64,000 nucleotides of DNA from Corylus avellana (taxonomy: Eukaryota > Streptophyta > Magnoliopsida > Fagales > Betulaceae): the NCBI RefSeq assembly GCF_901000735.1, contig NC_081542.1:38312571-38376570 (forward strand), read 5' to 3'. A program made the position numbers and the translations under genes. The notes under the pieces are model-generated. The model was given only the letters and a program-made list of their open reading frames with translations, was not told the DNA's origin and made no database searches. This document shows positions 23,331 through 36,401 of the stretch, one piece after another. Each line of letters opens with the position of its first letter. Within the stretch, counting starts at the first letter, position 1.

Positions 23331-23844
23331 CTCCACATTTGATAATTCCCATACTTCCAACTGCAACGGTGTGAAAGTTGATTTTTGCCAAGTCCTCGGA
23401 AGCCAAACAGCATTCCCGGGGACACAAGTTTACTGTCTTCCAGGGAGACATCCTCGGTTAGCTATCCCTGTCGAAAATAGAGAGAATATCTATTAATACA
23501 AAACAAAGGAGATCACCATCCCATTAAGAACTATTTATTTTCATATGAGCCAAGTATTCAGTCTCCAAAGCTCTACTTCAAAACAGACAAAACCTGCATG
23601 TAGACCATACTCAAAGCCATGAAATGGAAGGCTTCTTCAAGAAAGTGACATTTACATGAGAAAGAAATTATTCATAAACTCCTAATAGTTGTAAATGAGA
23701 CATAGAGGGAGCTTCTCCATAGAAGTGCAATCACAAAGTTTGACCTGTGGATTAAGTATGATTTCATTTAACCCAACATATACAAGAGATTCTAATCCTC
23801 ATCCGAGGTATGTTTGTGTCAGTCAATAAACCATAATTTACAAC
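23331..23844. other. Intergenic, no gene seen
   Basis: Downstream flank of the minus-strand PPR gene. No coding domain or repeat termini recognised. Confidence 0.4.
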
Positions 23845-23847
23845 TTA

Positions 23848-24001
23848 GAGCATCTCCAGCAACACCATCTACTTGTGGCCTTTTACTGTAGCAAAAGTAT
23901 GTTTAGATAAGCTGATACCTAATCTGTTGGAGAAGAGTTTTGGCTCCTATTGTCGAAATTTAGACAATATAAAGGTTTTGAAGAACCTGTTGGAGATGCT
24001 C
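23848..24001. mobile_element. PIF/Harbinger-like MITE (154 bp)
   Basis: Begins GAGCATCTCCAGCAAC and ends with the inverse TGTTGGAGATGCTC. It is flanked by TTA on both sides (23845-23847 and 24002-24004). The body folds on itself. It lies about 250 bp beyond the PPR stop codon and may fall in its 3' UTR. Confidence 0.75.
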
Positions 24002-24254
24002 TTAGACATTTCTTGAGAAGTCGGGTTGTTTGGCAAACATTCTTGAGAGGAAAAAGAAGAAAGATATGGGTTGAAGTAACATAAAGGTGAAATGAGTTTT
24101 GAATTTTTTGTAAGCGAAAAGTAAAGAAAGTTGTTTGTTAATGTGAAAAAAGAAGTTTCCCAAAAGGAGAAAAGAATAGGTTGCCAAACACCCCTGATTT
24201 GCTACTGTTCTAGATATGAAATCCTTTACATTCAAATTCCTACTCCCCATAGAT

Positions 24255-26909
24255 TCACCAGAAACCTCTGCAAGAACAATAACCATCCTTGAAATGGTGA
24301 AAGCGATTGGAATCTCTCAAGACAATCTCCCTGCTAGTTGACTTTGACATGAACTTGGCCATCTCATGACAGTCACCGCATACTCTTAGATTCTTTGTCA
24401 CTCTTATGGTTTTGCCAGAAGGTAGGCTCAATATTCCAAAAGCCATTGCTAACTTTTCACTGTGCCCACAGAGAGCCACTTCCTTCTCCATGTCATCTGC
24501 ATTAATTAAAGCATACTTTGTCTTTGGAAAGAAACCCTCTTCCCTCATCTTCGTTCTTAACCTCTTTAACAGTAACCCTATCCTTTTGGCTTGTGGGTGT
24601 GACCTATCTCCAGCCACAAAGATATTAACTTTGCCTTTGATCTCTATCCAACTAGCACCTGGGTTCTTTCTCAATCCTCGCCGACCCATCCTCTCCCGCA
24701 ACTTTTTCACCTCTTCCCACTTTTCTGCCTCTGCATAGATATTCGCTAGAAGTACATAATACCCTGTGTTCTCTGGCTCCAGTTCAAAAACACGTTCTGC
24801 AACTTTCTCTGCTAGTTTTACATCATGGTGGATCCTGCACCCACAGAGCAAGGCACCCCAAATTGTGGCATCTGGTTCAATTGGCATCGTTTCAATGAAT
24901 CTGTATGCCTTTGACAGCTTCCCAGTGCGGGAAAGAAGATCCACCATACAAGCATAATGCTCCAATTTGGGCTCAATATTGTATTCATTTCTCATAATAT
25001 TAAAAAATCTCCATCCTTCATCAGGTAATCCAGAATGACTGCACGCATAAAGAACAGAAATAAAGGAAACTTCATCAGGTTCAATGCCGGCATTTCTCAT
25101 CTGATTAAAGGTTGCAATTGCTTCACTTCCAAACCCATGCATTCCATATCCAGCAATCATAACTGTCCATGAGATCAGGTCCTTTGAAGGAATCATGTCA
25201 AAAAGTAACCGTGCAAGAACTAGTGCCCCACACTTTACATACATGTCAACAAGTGCATTGGCAACATATTGATCTGAAGAGTATCCATTTCTCAATACGT
25301 GACCATGAATCTCTCGGCCTCTTTCTAGAGCTGCTAGGCTGGCACAAGCTGGAAGGATACAGGCTATTGTTATGCTGTTTGGTTTTATCACTCCTTGCAT
25401 CTCAAAAAACAAAGTAAGAGCTTCATTGGGAAGACAGTTCTTTGAGCAACCCCCTATCATTGTGTTCCATGAGATACTATCCTTTACAGGCATCTGAGAA
25501 AAAATTGAGTGAGCTTCTTCCATGCTCCCACATTTTGCATACATATCCATGAGAGCATTAGAGACAAACAAACTTGAGTCCATTTTCTTTTCCTTTATAT
25601 AAGCGTGTACATCCCTGCCCCCATCCAAAGAGCCATTACAAGCACAAGCATGAAGGACGCTAGTGATAGTAAAAAGATCAGGGCTAACACCACTCTTTTC
25701 CATTTCACGGAATAATCCAATTGCCCGATCAGATAGACCTTCTCGGACATAACCTGCTATCATGGAAGTCCATGACACGACACTTCTTTTGCCCATCTTC
25801 TCAAAAACTCGAATTGCAGAATCCAAATCACCACATTTTGAATACATATCTAGCAGAGTATTATTGAACATGATTCCTCTGTCCAAACAAGCTTTTATTG
25901 CATAAGCATGAAGTGCTCTAGCCAACAATAATGCAGCAATACTTGCACAAGATACAAAAACATTCACTATTGTCGCCAAATCTACATCAACCCCCAAAAC
26001 TAGCATCTCTTTAAAAATCTCAAGTCCCTTCTCTGCAAGACCATTCGAAGCATACCCACTTATCATTGAATTCCATGATATAACATCTCGATCACTCAAT
26101 TCATCGAACAACTGCTCTGCACTTTCAACTCTTCCACATTTGAAGTAGAAAGTAATCAGAGAATTCACAACTGAATTGTGACAACCAAAACCCAATCTCA
26201 ACAAATACCCATGAACCTGACTGCCGCCTTCTACATTTCCTAAGGCGGCGAGACACTTCAAAACACAAGGAAACGTATATGAATTTGCTTCGATCCCTAA
26301 CTCCTGCATCTTCCTAAATAAACGTATACTTTCCCCAAAATCACCAATCTTTGCGTACTCATTTATCATAAGATTCCAAAGAAAGACCTTTTCATTCGCA
26401 ACCTTATCGAAAACCCGCCTCCCTTCTCTCAAATCCCGACAATTGACATACATGAAAACAAGCTTCGCACCCAAAAGTCCATCAATCACTAAGCCATTAG
26501 AACATATAATAGAGTGAACCTTTTTACCATCTTCTAGCGATTTAAGTTCAGCACAGAGCTGCAACACAGAACAGTAAGTCTTCGTCTCAAGCTCGGATTT
26601 CTGAGCCGTGCAAAGCAATTGCACGGCATTTCTAAGATTACCCAATTCGCAGAAACTGCAAATCTCAATGTTAACATCCGTAGTTTCTTGAACAGATGTT
26701 TGGGTGAGCGAGGCCGAGGCACGGGTTGTGGTGGAAGAATAATACGAATTGGTGGGTAACGGAAGGGCCGTTGAAGATGGTCTGTAGGAAATTAAAGCAT
26801 TTTGGGATTTGACAGAGTTTTCTTTAGGATTAGGATTAGGATTAGGATTATTGTGGTGAAAAGGGAGAGAGACCCAGAAGATTGGGGCGGTTTGGGGCGA
26901 GAGCAGCAT
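24255..26909 (-). CDS. DOT4: DYW-type pentatricopeptide repeat protein, DOT4-like
   Basis: One intronless frame on the minus strand, 884 residues from the first ATG (26909). The open frame extends five codons upstream, but only to a TTG. After an N-terminal Ser/Asn/Pro-rich organelle-targeting region comes a long PLS-type PPR array with repeated phrases such as VSWTSMIAGY and NALMDMYAKCG, then E/E+ motifs and a complete DYW deaminase domain: GHSEKLA (HxE), CGDCHEMAKFMS (CxxC) and the end CSCRGFW, with GFW in place of DYW. This class edits specific C-to-U sites in organelle RNA. Arabidopsis DOT4 (At4g18750) is plastid-located and needed for rpoC1 editing and leaf vein patterning. Position beside RLP51 supports this name. 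No break or missing zinc ligand was seen. Confidence 0.9.
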   Translation of the reverse strand: MLLSPQTAPIFWVSLPFHHNNPNPNPNPKENSVKSQNALISYRPSSTALPLPTNSYYSSTTTRASASLTQTSVQETTDVNIEICSFCELGNLRNAVQLLCTAQKSELETKTYCSVLQLCAELKSLEDGKKVHSIICSNGLVIDGLLGAKLVFMYVNCRDLREGRRVFDKVANEKVFLWNLMINEYAKIGDFGESIRLFRKMQELGIEANSYTFPCVLKCLAALGNVEGGSQVHGYLLRLGFGCHNSVVNSLITFYFKCGRVESAEQLFDELSDRDVISWNSMISGYASNGLAEKGLEIFKEMLVLGVDVDLATIVNVFVSCASIAALLLARALHAYAIKACLDRGIMFNNTLLDMYSKCGDLDSAIRVFEKMGKRSVVSWTSMIAGYVREGLSDRAIGLFREMEKSGVSPDLFTITSVLHACACNGSLDGGRDVHAYIKEKKMDSSLFVSNALMDMYAKCGSMEEAHSIFSQMPVKDSISWNTMIGGCSKNCLPNEALTLFFEMQGVIKPNSITIACILPACASLAALERGREIHGHVLRNGYSSDQYVANALVDMYVKCGALVLARLLFDMIPSKDLISWTVMIAGYGMHGFGSEAIATFNQMRNAGIEPDEVSFISVLYACSHSGLPDEGWRFFNIMRNEYNIEPKLEHYACMVDLLSRTGKLSKAYRFIETMPIEPDATIWGALLCGCRIHHDVKLAEKVAERVFELEPENTGYYVLLANIYAEAEKWEEVKKLRERMGRRGLRKNPGASWIEIKGKVNIFVAGDRSHPQAKRIGLLLKRLRTKMREEGFFPKTKYALINADDMEKEVALCGHSEKLAMAFGILSLPSGKTIRVTKNLRVCGDCHEMAKFMSKSTSREIVLRDSNRFHHFKDGYCSCRGFW

Positions 26910-27104
26910 GGCTCTTCCCTGCAATTTGATGAGCGCGGGAAATTTGTAATCAACGGGAAAGAAAAACTAACAAGTTTTGGCGCACGAAGCACGGTGAAGA
27001 AGCTCTCTGGGAAGGCAATGAGCGGACCAGCTCATGTAGTAGAAAAGAAATGAAAACAATTTGGGGAGCAAATTGCCAGATTACAACTTTGTATAATAAT
27101 ATTT
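26910..27104. other. DOT4 5' flank
   Basis: Short upstream region of the minus-strand DOT4-like gene, between its ATG and the MITE at 27105. No clear TATA box was identified. Confidence 0.4.
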
Positions 27105-27278
27105 AGAGTAATGCCCCCATACCAATTTTTTATTATCCTTTTATCCTTCTAAAGTTGAGGTTGCTTTCAAAATCATTATTTGATCAAAATTCAAGTATGA
27201 TTCATCTAAAGTTTAATAATGACTTTAAAAGTCACATAAGCTTTAGGAGGATAAAAAGATGGTCTCTACCATTACTCT
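27105..27278. mobile_element. Short foldback MITE
   Basis: AGAGTAATG at the left end and CATTACTCT at the right are perfect inverted ends. The inner TTATCCTTCTAAAG and CTTTAGGAGGATAA blocks also pair. AT-rich and non-coding. Same general family as the elements near 21.1 and 28.1 kb. Confidence 0.65.
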
Positions 27279-27316
27279 AACATTTATTATTTGAAAATTA
27301 AAATTTACAAGTTAGG

Positions 27317-27668
27317 AGAAATTACCTTTTGCCCCCATGAACTATAACGTCTTGGCACTTTCCCCCCATGAACTACTATTTTGTGCTCAAAACCCTCATT
27401 CTGTCAGTCAAAGGCTAATTTCGTCAGTCAAAGGTATTAAATCAAATGGTCTATCCGTCACTTTGCCTCCATGAACTACAATTCATTGTCACTTTGCCCA
27501 CATGAACTACAACGCATTGTCACTTTAACCGTTTGAGTTAACGTCTTTGACTGAAGGAATGGGCCTTTAATTGTTGGAATGGGGGTTTTGGTGTATCACA
27601 GTTGGTAGTTTATGAGGACAAAGTGAAAATGCGCTGTAATTCATGGGGACAAAATGTAGTTTCCCCTA
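27317..27668. mobile_element. Foldback element with long inverted arms
   Basis: The left end reads GCCCCCATGAACTA and the right end carries the inverse (TAATTCATGGGGACAAA). The arms pair imperfectly over about 90 bp. Inner copies of CATGAACTACAA and CTTTGACTGA/GTCAAAG add symmetry. It is similar in style to the Mutator-like foldbacks at 14406 and 38555, but no 9-bp target duplication could be found. Confidence 0.6.
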
Positions 27669-28835
27669 AAAGTCAAAAATTAAATTGAGTAAAATACGGG
27701 AGGGTTCCACATATTTGTAACTTCCCTTAAAAAAAATTAATGATATAATTATTGAGTAAATTATGGAGAAATGCATCTTTAACATGTATTAGAGCCAATG
27801 GTTTTGATTCAAACCTTAATTTCGCAAATCATCCCAAATTTCAATTAAATATTTCATATGTTGAATCACACTTATTAAAAGAGAGTTTTAGCTCACAAGT
27901 AGGGAAGAGTGTTAAAGTATTGATTAAATGATTAAATTTATCTCTTCCTATAATGTTTTTGAGATAATTTGTAATTTAATATGATATCAAAGACTTCGTC
28001 AATTCGCCCTTATTTTAAATTAAATATTCAACGTGTTCGGGTCTCATCTATTAAAGTTTGAGCCCAATTAAGAGTAATGCTAGAAAGAAGACCAATGTTC
28101 TCCTTATGTCATCTTGAAATTGATATGACTTTTAAAACTATCATTTGATAAAAATCCAATAATCATCTATCACAAAGCCAATGATGATTTTAAAGGTCAC
28201 ATCAATTTTGAGATGACACAAAAAGAACGTAAACCTTCCCTTCTAGTATAACACCTTATAGAGAGGTTTTGGGCCCAATCGGGCTTCATAAAAATGTTGG
28301 AGGTTTTGGGTTGATATCAACTCAAACTAGTAATTTTTGACACAACTCTCGATTTCAACATGAATCAAACAAAAAAATTAGTGAGTTATGATTAAAGGGT
28401 CTTACTCGTTTAATTAAATAAGTTGATTTACGATTAACATATATAATCTTATATCTATGTCTTAACACAATCCGAACTTGACATGCGACATTTAAGAATT
28501 AAAAATTTTTGACACGACATACAAACCCATTACAAATTCAATAAAAAATTAGCGGATTAAAATTGAGAGGTATAACCTGTTAAATTAAATAATAAGGAAC
28601 CTGACACAAATATATGAACTAATACTCCTACCTTCTTCTTTTTTTTAAAAAAAAAAAAAAAAAAAGCTTAAACCTTTTGACTTTGATCCATAACAACCGC
28701 ACACTGTCCCGACTACGACGCCACGTGTACTACATCACTCAATGCCAGGTGTATATTCCGACATATATGAGAACATGTGAATCCTGTCGTGCTAATCCAT
28801 TTGCATATTCAGAATCTCAGATTTCCCAGAAAAAT
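27669..28835. repeat. Repeat-rich intergenic region
   Basis: Contains a decayed foldback MITE at about 28071-28250 (TTGAAATTGATATGACTTTTAA against GTCACATCAATTTTGAGATG) and old retroelement-like tracts with CAATTAAATATTTCA near 27.84 and 28.02 kb. The right end is the promoter side of the Rho_N gene. No gene seen. Confidence 0.45.
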
Positions 28836-31521
28836 ATGAATGCAGTAGCAGTTTTCCGTTCTCATTCTGCCCTTCAGTTTCCCTCTTTCCTCTCGTTCAG
28901 CGGGCAGCCCAGCCTGGGAGGAAAACCCATCTCTCTGAAAGGTACCAAAGCTTTCAACTTTCAAGACCATATCCTATGTTCCTATACTTTCCTTTTTCTG
29001 CATCATCTATTTAAGTAATTTATTTTAATATTAATTAAATAATTACATTCACCATTTTTTACCTGATAACTGTGATTGTTAAATGTATTCTCCCTAATTT
29101 ACCTCTCTCATTTCAACCCACTTATTCTGTGGGTATTGTTGTCCTTGTACTGTGGTTGCGATTTGAGGTACTGTACTGCTGTTATCATGCTTGGCCGTCG
29201 ATTTTTGCGATTGAATTGTAGTAATTGTAGGTAATCTTTGTTGGGTTTTGATGTTTTGAGTCTGCAACTCGTGCGATAATAACTTTGTGTTTGCACTCTG
29301 CTGTTTGCGGAAAGATGATTTCTTTTGACTGATGGGTGAGTTCTGAGTTGCTGCTTGAACTTAATTTGAGGTTAGAACTAGTAATTTATGTTCATATGAA
29401 ATTCAAGCTCCATATTATGAGTTAATGTTAGTTAATGTTTAGACTAAGCAACTGTGAGTTACAAATGAACAGTCCCTAACTTTTACCTGTTATTTTTGGT
29501 GTTTGTATGTTCTCACCCACGATTTATCTAATTTTTTTATGGGTGATAGGAAATGGTTAATAGTTTTATGAGTTAATCCCATTTATTCAAGTTGATAGGA
29601 AATGGTTAATTTAATGATTTAATTTAAAATTTAACACTCTCCCTCATGAGCTCAAACTCCCCTTAATAGTTAACGAGGCCAAACAAGTGGAATATTTAAT
29701 TGAAATGTGAGGTGAATGGCAGAAATAAAGCTTGAACTCACGACTTTTAACTATAATACCATGATAAAATTACCCAAAATTTTAAGCTGGTAGAAAATGG
29801 TTAATTTAATTATTTAATTTATATTCTAACACCACTGGTAATCCACTTTGTCATCCTTATATTGTTCAGACCACTTAAAACAAAGTGTGAGTCAGACCAT
29901 GGCCAAAGACCTTGTGAGATGGATTGATAAAGGAAAAACACAGTTGGTGTCATTCAGGAAATTGTTGTCTTTTGTGGGCGAGACGCTGAAGATTTCAACC
30001 ACCTCTTCTTCTCTTGTCGTTTTTCAGAGAGAATATGGCATTTCTAATGTGATAAGTTCAACCTGCAATGAGTTTACAGAAGCTGGGAGGATACAGTTTG
30101 CTGGATGGTCCAATGATTTAAAGGGAAATCCCTTCTAAGTATGAATTGTGAACTCATACTAGTTTCCACTTTCTATCTAACTTGGATAGAAAGGAACTCA
30201 AGAACCTTTAACAATAGAGTTAGAAATGCTTGTACTATGTCCTATGAGGTTATGTATTTGTGTAAAGGAAAGAATTAATACCTTCCATGGTCTTAAGTTT
30301 ACACCAAAAAAAAACAAAAGATGTTTTCAGGGATCATGGGATAGCTCAGATGAGATTTTAAGGCCTGGTTAGCATCTTCCTTTATATTTTGGTTTCTGAA
30401 TTGGTTGGGGGACTCTTCAAGGGGTTTTAGTCTCTTTTCCAACTTGGGAGTTTTCTGCAATGTTTTGTCTGGGAAATTGCCCGCGCAATTGCATAGCTAT
30501 GGATGATTGTTTTCCTTAACACAATCGCTTATTTATTTACAAGAATAAGTAAATAAATAAAGAGCTTAAAATTCTTCTTTACTATATTGTTGTTTGTTTG
30601 CTTCTGGTTGGCTATATTGAGTCTATCATTCCCTCTTTATTAGCTTCCGCTAAAAAAATTGGACGTCATCATTATTTATATGTTTGTTTGGCGCTTATGT
30701 TCGTTTTGTGAACTACAGACTGAGAGATCATTTTTTGATGCAGCTTGTTAAATTTGGCAGAGATTGCAGATGGGCCTTTACTCTTTGACTCCCAAAAGGT
30801 TTTTCCTCGCTTAACTGTCTTAAGCATAAGATCTGATGGGCATAAAAGACACGGACCTCCAAGGAGAAGTTCGGATTCAAGAAGAAGAAAGGAGGATGAA
30901 AATGAGACACCTCAATCATCTGATGGTAAAAAGTCCAAATCATCTAACCAGGAAGAGATAATTGCTCTGTTCCGACGAATTCAGTCCTCAATCTCAAAGG
31001 GAGAGTCTCTAAGTACAAAGAAGAGAAATTCCAACTTGTCTGAGGATAAGCCCTCACCTGAATCAATTCTCGACGTTCTTCGCAAATCAAGGAAGCAAGC
31101 GAAAGGTGATGCTAACTGTTAGTTATTCTGCTTGTTTATGATTTTATATAATTCGGATTCTCTTATTATGGCAGACAAAACTTCAGACAAGGAAGGTGAT
31201 AAGGTGTTGATAAGAAGAAGAGGTGTGCCCCAGAAAGAGCAGGCAGTGCAGAACAGTCAACAGGTAGCAGACTTAAAGTCAACTCGGCCGCCATCGGAAT
31301 TTGTGAAGAGATCCCCAATACCGTCTCCATCAACCCCAAGAGGAAAGATACTTGAGTTGAATGGTGAAGCATTGGCGGCTAGAGATGGAAGCAAGGAGTT
31401 GAATTTGCCGGGAATAGAGGGAATGAAACTAACAGAGCTTAAAGAAGTAGCAAAGTCTAGAGGAATGAAGGGTTACTCAAAACTGAAGAAGAGTGAGCTC
31501 GTAGAGTTACTGAGGTCCTAA
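28836..31521 (+). CDS. Plastid-type protein with C-terminal Rho_N/SAP-like domain
   Basis: Proposed exons are 28836-28941, 30761-31105 and 31175-31521, all GT-AG, joining in frame to 265 residues. The N-terminus (MNAVAVFRSHSALQFPSF) looks like a chloroplast transit peptide: hydroxylated and without acids. The middle is charged (RRSSDSRRRKEDENE), and EEIIALFRRIQSSISKG may be helical. The C-terminus GMKLTELKEVAKSRGMKGYS followed by KLKKSELVELLRS is a Rho_N/SAP-like nucleic-acid-binding fold. The gene order matches Arabidopsis At4g18740, annotated as a Rho termination factor, whose precise role I do not know. The exon 2 acceptor is ambiguous: 30760 and 30769 both end in AG and keep frame. Intron 1 (1.8 kb) contains a LINE remnant. 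The exon 1 link is inferred from signal type and splice phase. Confidence 0.8.
29850..30290 (+). mobile_element. LINE (L1-type) 3' fragment with zf-RVT remnant
   Basis: In one plus frame, DNA near 29970-30045 reads FCGRDAEDFNHLFFSCRFS followed by ERIWHF, the typical CxxC...H...C layout of the zinc-binding region after LINE reverse transcriptase. Near 30177-30240 the frame reads WIERNSRTFNNRVRNA, typical of a LINE C-terminus. Stops and frame changes break it. It lies in intron 1 of the Rho_N gene, in the same orientation as the gene. Confidence 0.72.
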
Positions 31522-31989
31522 AACAATGGGAAGTTTTCCTGAGATGAGAAACATAGAATCCAACAGTTTGAAGTTACAAAGTACTGACAAAAGAAGGTGA
31601 TCTTTCTAGCGTTTGATGTATCATTGAAGGTCCTCTGTTTTTTGTTTTCATTTTCCTTGTTTGTTTGGTTTTCATGACTTATAATTTTAGCTACATGAAC
31701 AGATTCTATTGTAACGAAATTTCCTGTAGTTACATGGTCTTATGTGCAAAGTGCCAACGGTTCTGTTTTTTCCCCTCTTGGAACTTAAAATGTTTCGCTT
31801 GTTATATGGTTCTTTCGCACTGTTTGGCCTACACTCGAGTTAGATTCAGAGACCAGTTGAGCAAGAGTAATGCTATTCGACTCTTTGAATCAGCATTTAT
31901 TAAAAAGTAATAAATAAAAATTAAGATTGATTTTCATTGTCATATCATTCAAATTATATAACAGTTTACTAAATTGTATTACTCGCTAA
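31522..31989. other. Rho_N gene 3' flank
   Basis: Likely 3' UTR and spacer up to the plastid-derived insertion. No further coding signal. The last 45 bp resemble the sequence on the other side of the insertion. Confidence 0.45.
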
Positions 31990-32265
31990 GGTATGAAGTT
32001 GACTGGACATCTAGGGGTCAAGCACTGTTTCGGTGCAAGCGCAAGAGTGGTATAAAATCGAGGCAAGCTCTGAATACTAGATATGACCTCAAAATAACAA
32101 AGGTCAAGGTCTCATAGTGAGATGATAGGAGATAAGCTTCATTGTCGAGAGGGAGACAACCTAAATTACTAGCTAAGGCCCCCTAAATGATTGCTCAGTG
32201 ATAAAGGAGGTAGGGGTGCAGAGACAATTAGGAGGTTTGCCTAGAAGCAACCACACTTGAAAGAG
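31990..32265 (+). pseudogene. Nuclear copy of plastid 23S rRNA, internal fragment
   Basis: Contains strings of plastid 23S rRNA: AAGCACTGTTTCGGTGC, AATCGAGGCAAGCTCTGAA, GATAAGCTTCAT, CTCAGTGATAAAGGAGGTAG and GGTTTGCCTAGAAGC. Many substitutions, mostly of C-to-T or G-to-A type, show it is an old non-functional plastid DNA insertion (NUPT), not a working rRNA gene. Confidence 0.88.
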
Positions 32266-32950
32266 TTGGAAAATGGAAAGATTTGTAAAAGTTATATCTT
32301 TCATCACCACTTTGTGGAGAATCGTCAAGTATGTATATGTTAAAGACTGATGATTCGATTGGTGAAATAGTATCTCTCTCCAAAAAAGCATGTTTTTCTC
32401 ACCGTCGCATAAAGGAAATATTTTGTTGCGAATGAACAAGATATTGATAAATTGTCCATACGTAAAATCATAATTATTGACATGAGCATTTTCCACATAA
32501 AAATGGAATCTTTTGTTACAATCAAAACAAAAGTGATGTTGATTATTTAAGAATCGAAGTCAATTTGCTTTATAAAAAGAAAATATCGATGAACTTTTAT
32601 GAAATGGTTTCATGGGATTCAGCCAAAAGATTTCTTGCGATTATTTATAGTATGAAATGAGTCAATCATCCACCACTTTGGTATCTTATTGAACAAAAAT
32701 GGTGAAATTGTTCCTCCATTACTAAAAAATTTCAATTTAGGGGAAGTATCATGATTCATGATCAACCAATAAGAGTTTAATTTTTTTTCAAATGAACAAT
32801 TTGAAAACTATGGATTCTAACAACTGATTGCAAAGTTTATCATTTGGACCTTTCAGTTCAAAGATGTGGATCTCGGACAAATGAATAGAGATACTCTCGA
32901 AACTCACAAAGAAAAAAGGAAGTGAGTTAGATAAAAAGATGTATTTTTGT
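32266..32950 (-). pseudogene. Nuclear copy of plastid ycf2, internal fragment
   Basis: On the minus strand, broken frames read [35 protein letters not shown] and ELKGPND, which match internal Ycf2 sequence as I remember it. Stops and frameshifts occur throughout. It abuts 23S rRNA fragments on both sides, an arrangement not found in plastomes, so it was rearranged before or after nuclear insertion. Confidence 0.85.
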
Positions 32951-33061
32951 CCAGGTGTAGGTAGTCCGCATCTTCACAGACATGTCTATTTCATCGAGTC
33001 TTTTTCTGAGACTACCCAGATCATTACGCCTTTCATAAAGGTCGGAATTTATCTGATAAGA

Positions 33062-33094
<33 letters not shown>

Positions 33095-33412
33095 TTGCCA
33101 TTCACCGAGACTTCAGTCGCGGACTCCCCCTATCATCAGGTCATCAACTTTCTTGACCTTTCGACATTGGGCATGCATCAACCTCCATTTCATGGTTTAA
33201 CAATTTTGCGAAGACATGTACCCACCCCATTTCCTTTTTTTATTTTAGATAGGTGATTCTTTTTGATATAGAGTCGCATGGGCTTGGTCACTACAACCTC
33301 CTTTGTGAAGAGTCACCTCTTCTCCCGAAGTTTCATAACTATTTTGCCAAGTTCGTTAAAGAGAGTTGTCTCGTGCCTCTAGGTATTCTCTACTTACTTA
33401 CCTACCTATCAC
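32951..33412 (-). pseudogene. Nuclear copies of plastid 23S rRNA, two minus-strand fragments
   Basis: The first piece (about 32951-33230) contains GCTACCTTAGGACCGTTATAG and related 23S domain IV/V sequence on the minus strand. The second (about 33245-33412) contains CTTCTCCCGAAGTTTC, TTTTGCCAAGTTC and CCTCTAGGTATTCTCTAC from another part of the 23S gene. Both are decayed. The open frame crossing the second piece is an accident of rRNA sequence. Confidence 0.82.
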
Positions 33413-33754
33413 ATTATTCTAATTACATAATAGTTTACTAAATATCATTACTTGTAGCTTTTGTACCGCTTACTACTGTGTTGCTCAAAATGCGATCACA
33501 CGTTAGTTAAGAAATGGCTCAAATCTTTATAGTTGCTGCCTGACCAAAAGAGAATAACCAACCACAAACATTAATGGGGATTGAACATGAGAAAATAATG
33601 CCAAGAGTCACAAAATGAAATTCACCAGAAAGTACTTAAAGATAAAGTAACTAATAAAATCTCATTCAAACAAAATATTAATCCTGATAAACAAATTGCA
33701 GAATGGTAACAGCTCGCCAAAATTAAAACAACTCCTACATTACATAGGAGATCT
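33413..33754. other. Spacer between plastid insertion and RPL11 3' end
   Basis: Holds the likely 3' UTR of the minus-strand RPL11 gene. Its left 45 bp resemble 31947-31990 across the plastid insertion. Confidence 0.5.

Positions 33755-36401
<2,647 letters not shown>

Noticed and set aside
26826..26851. Telomere-like TTAGGA tandem repeat
   Set aside because: It is the complement of AATCCT codons for an Asn-Pro run in the DOT4-like N-terminus; the unit is 6 bp and not the plant TTTAGGG.
29848..30138. 96-residue open frame on the plus strand
   Set aside because: Another frame of the same DNA reads as a LINE zinc region, so this frame is a shadow of a decayed transposon.
31990..33412. Functional plastid rRNA or ycf2 gene in the window
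   Set aside because: The pieces are short, rearranged, full of substitutions and frameshifts, and surrounded by nuclear genes; they are nuclear plastid DNA.
33253..33441. 62-residue open frame
   Set aside because: It lies in plastid 23S rRNA-derived DNA and does not encode a protein.
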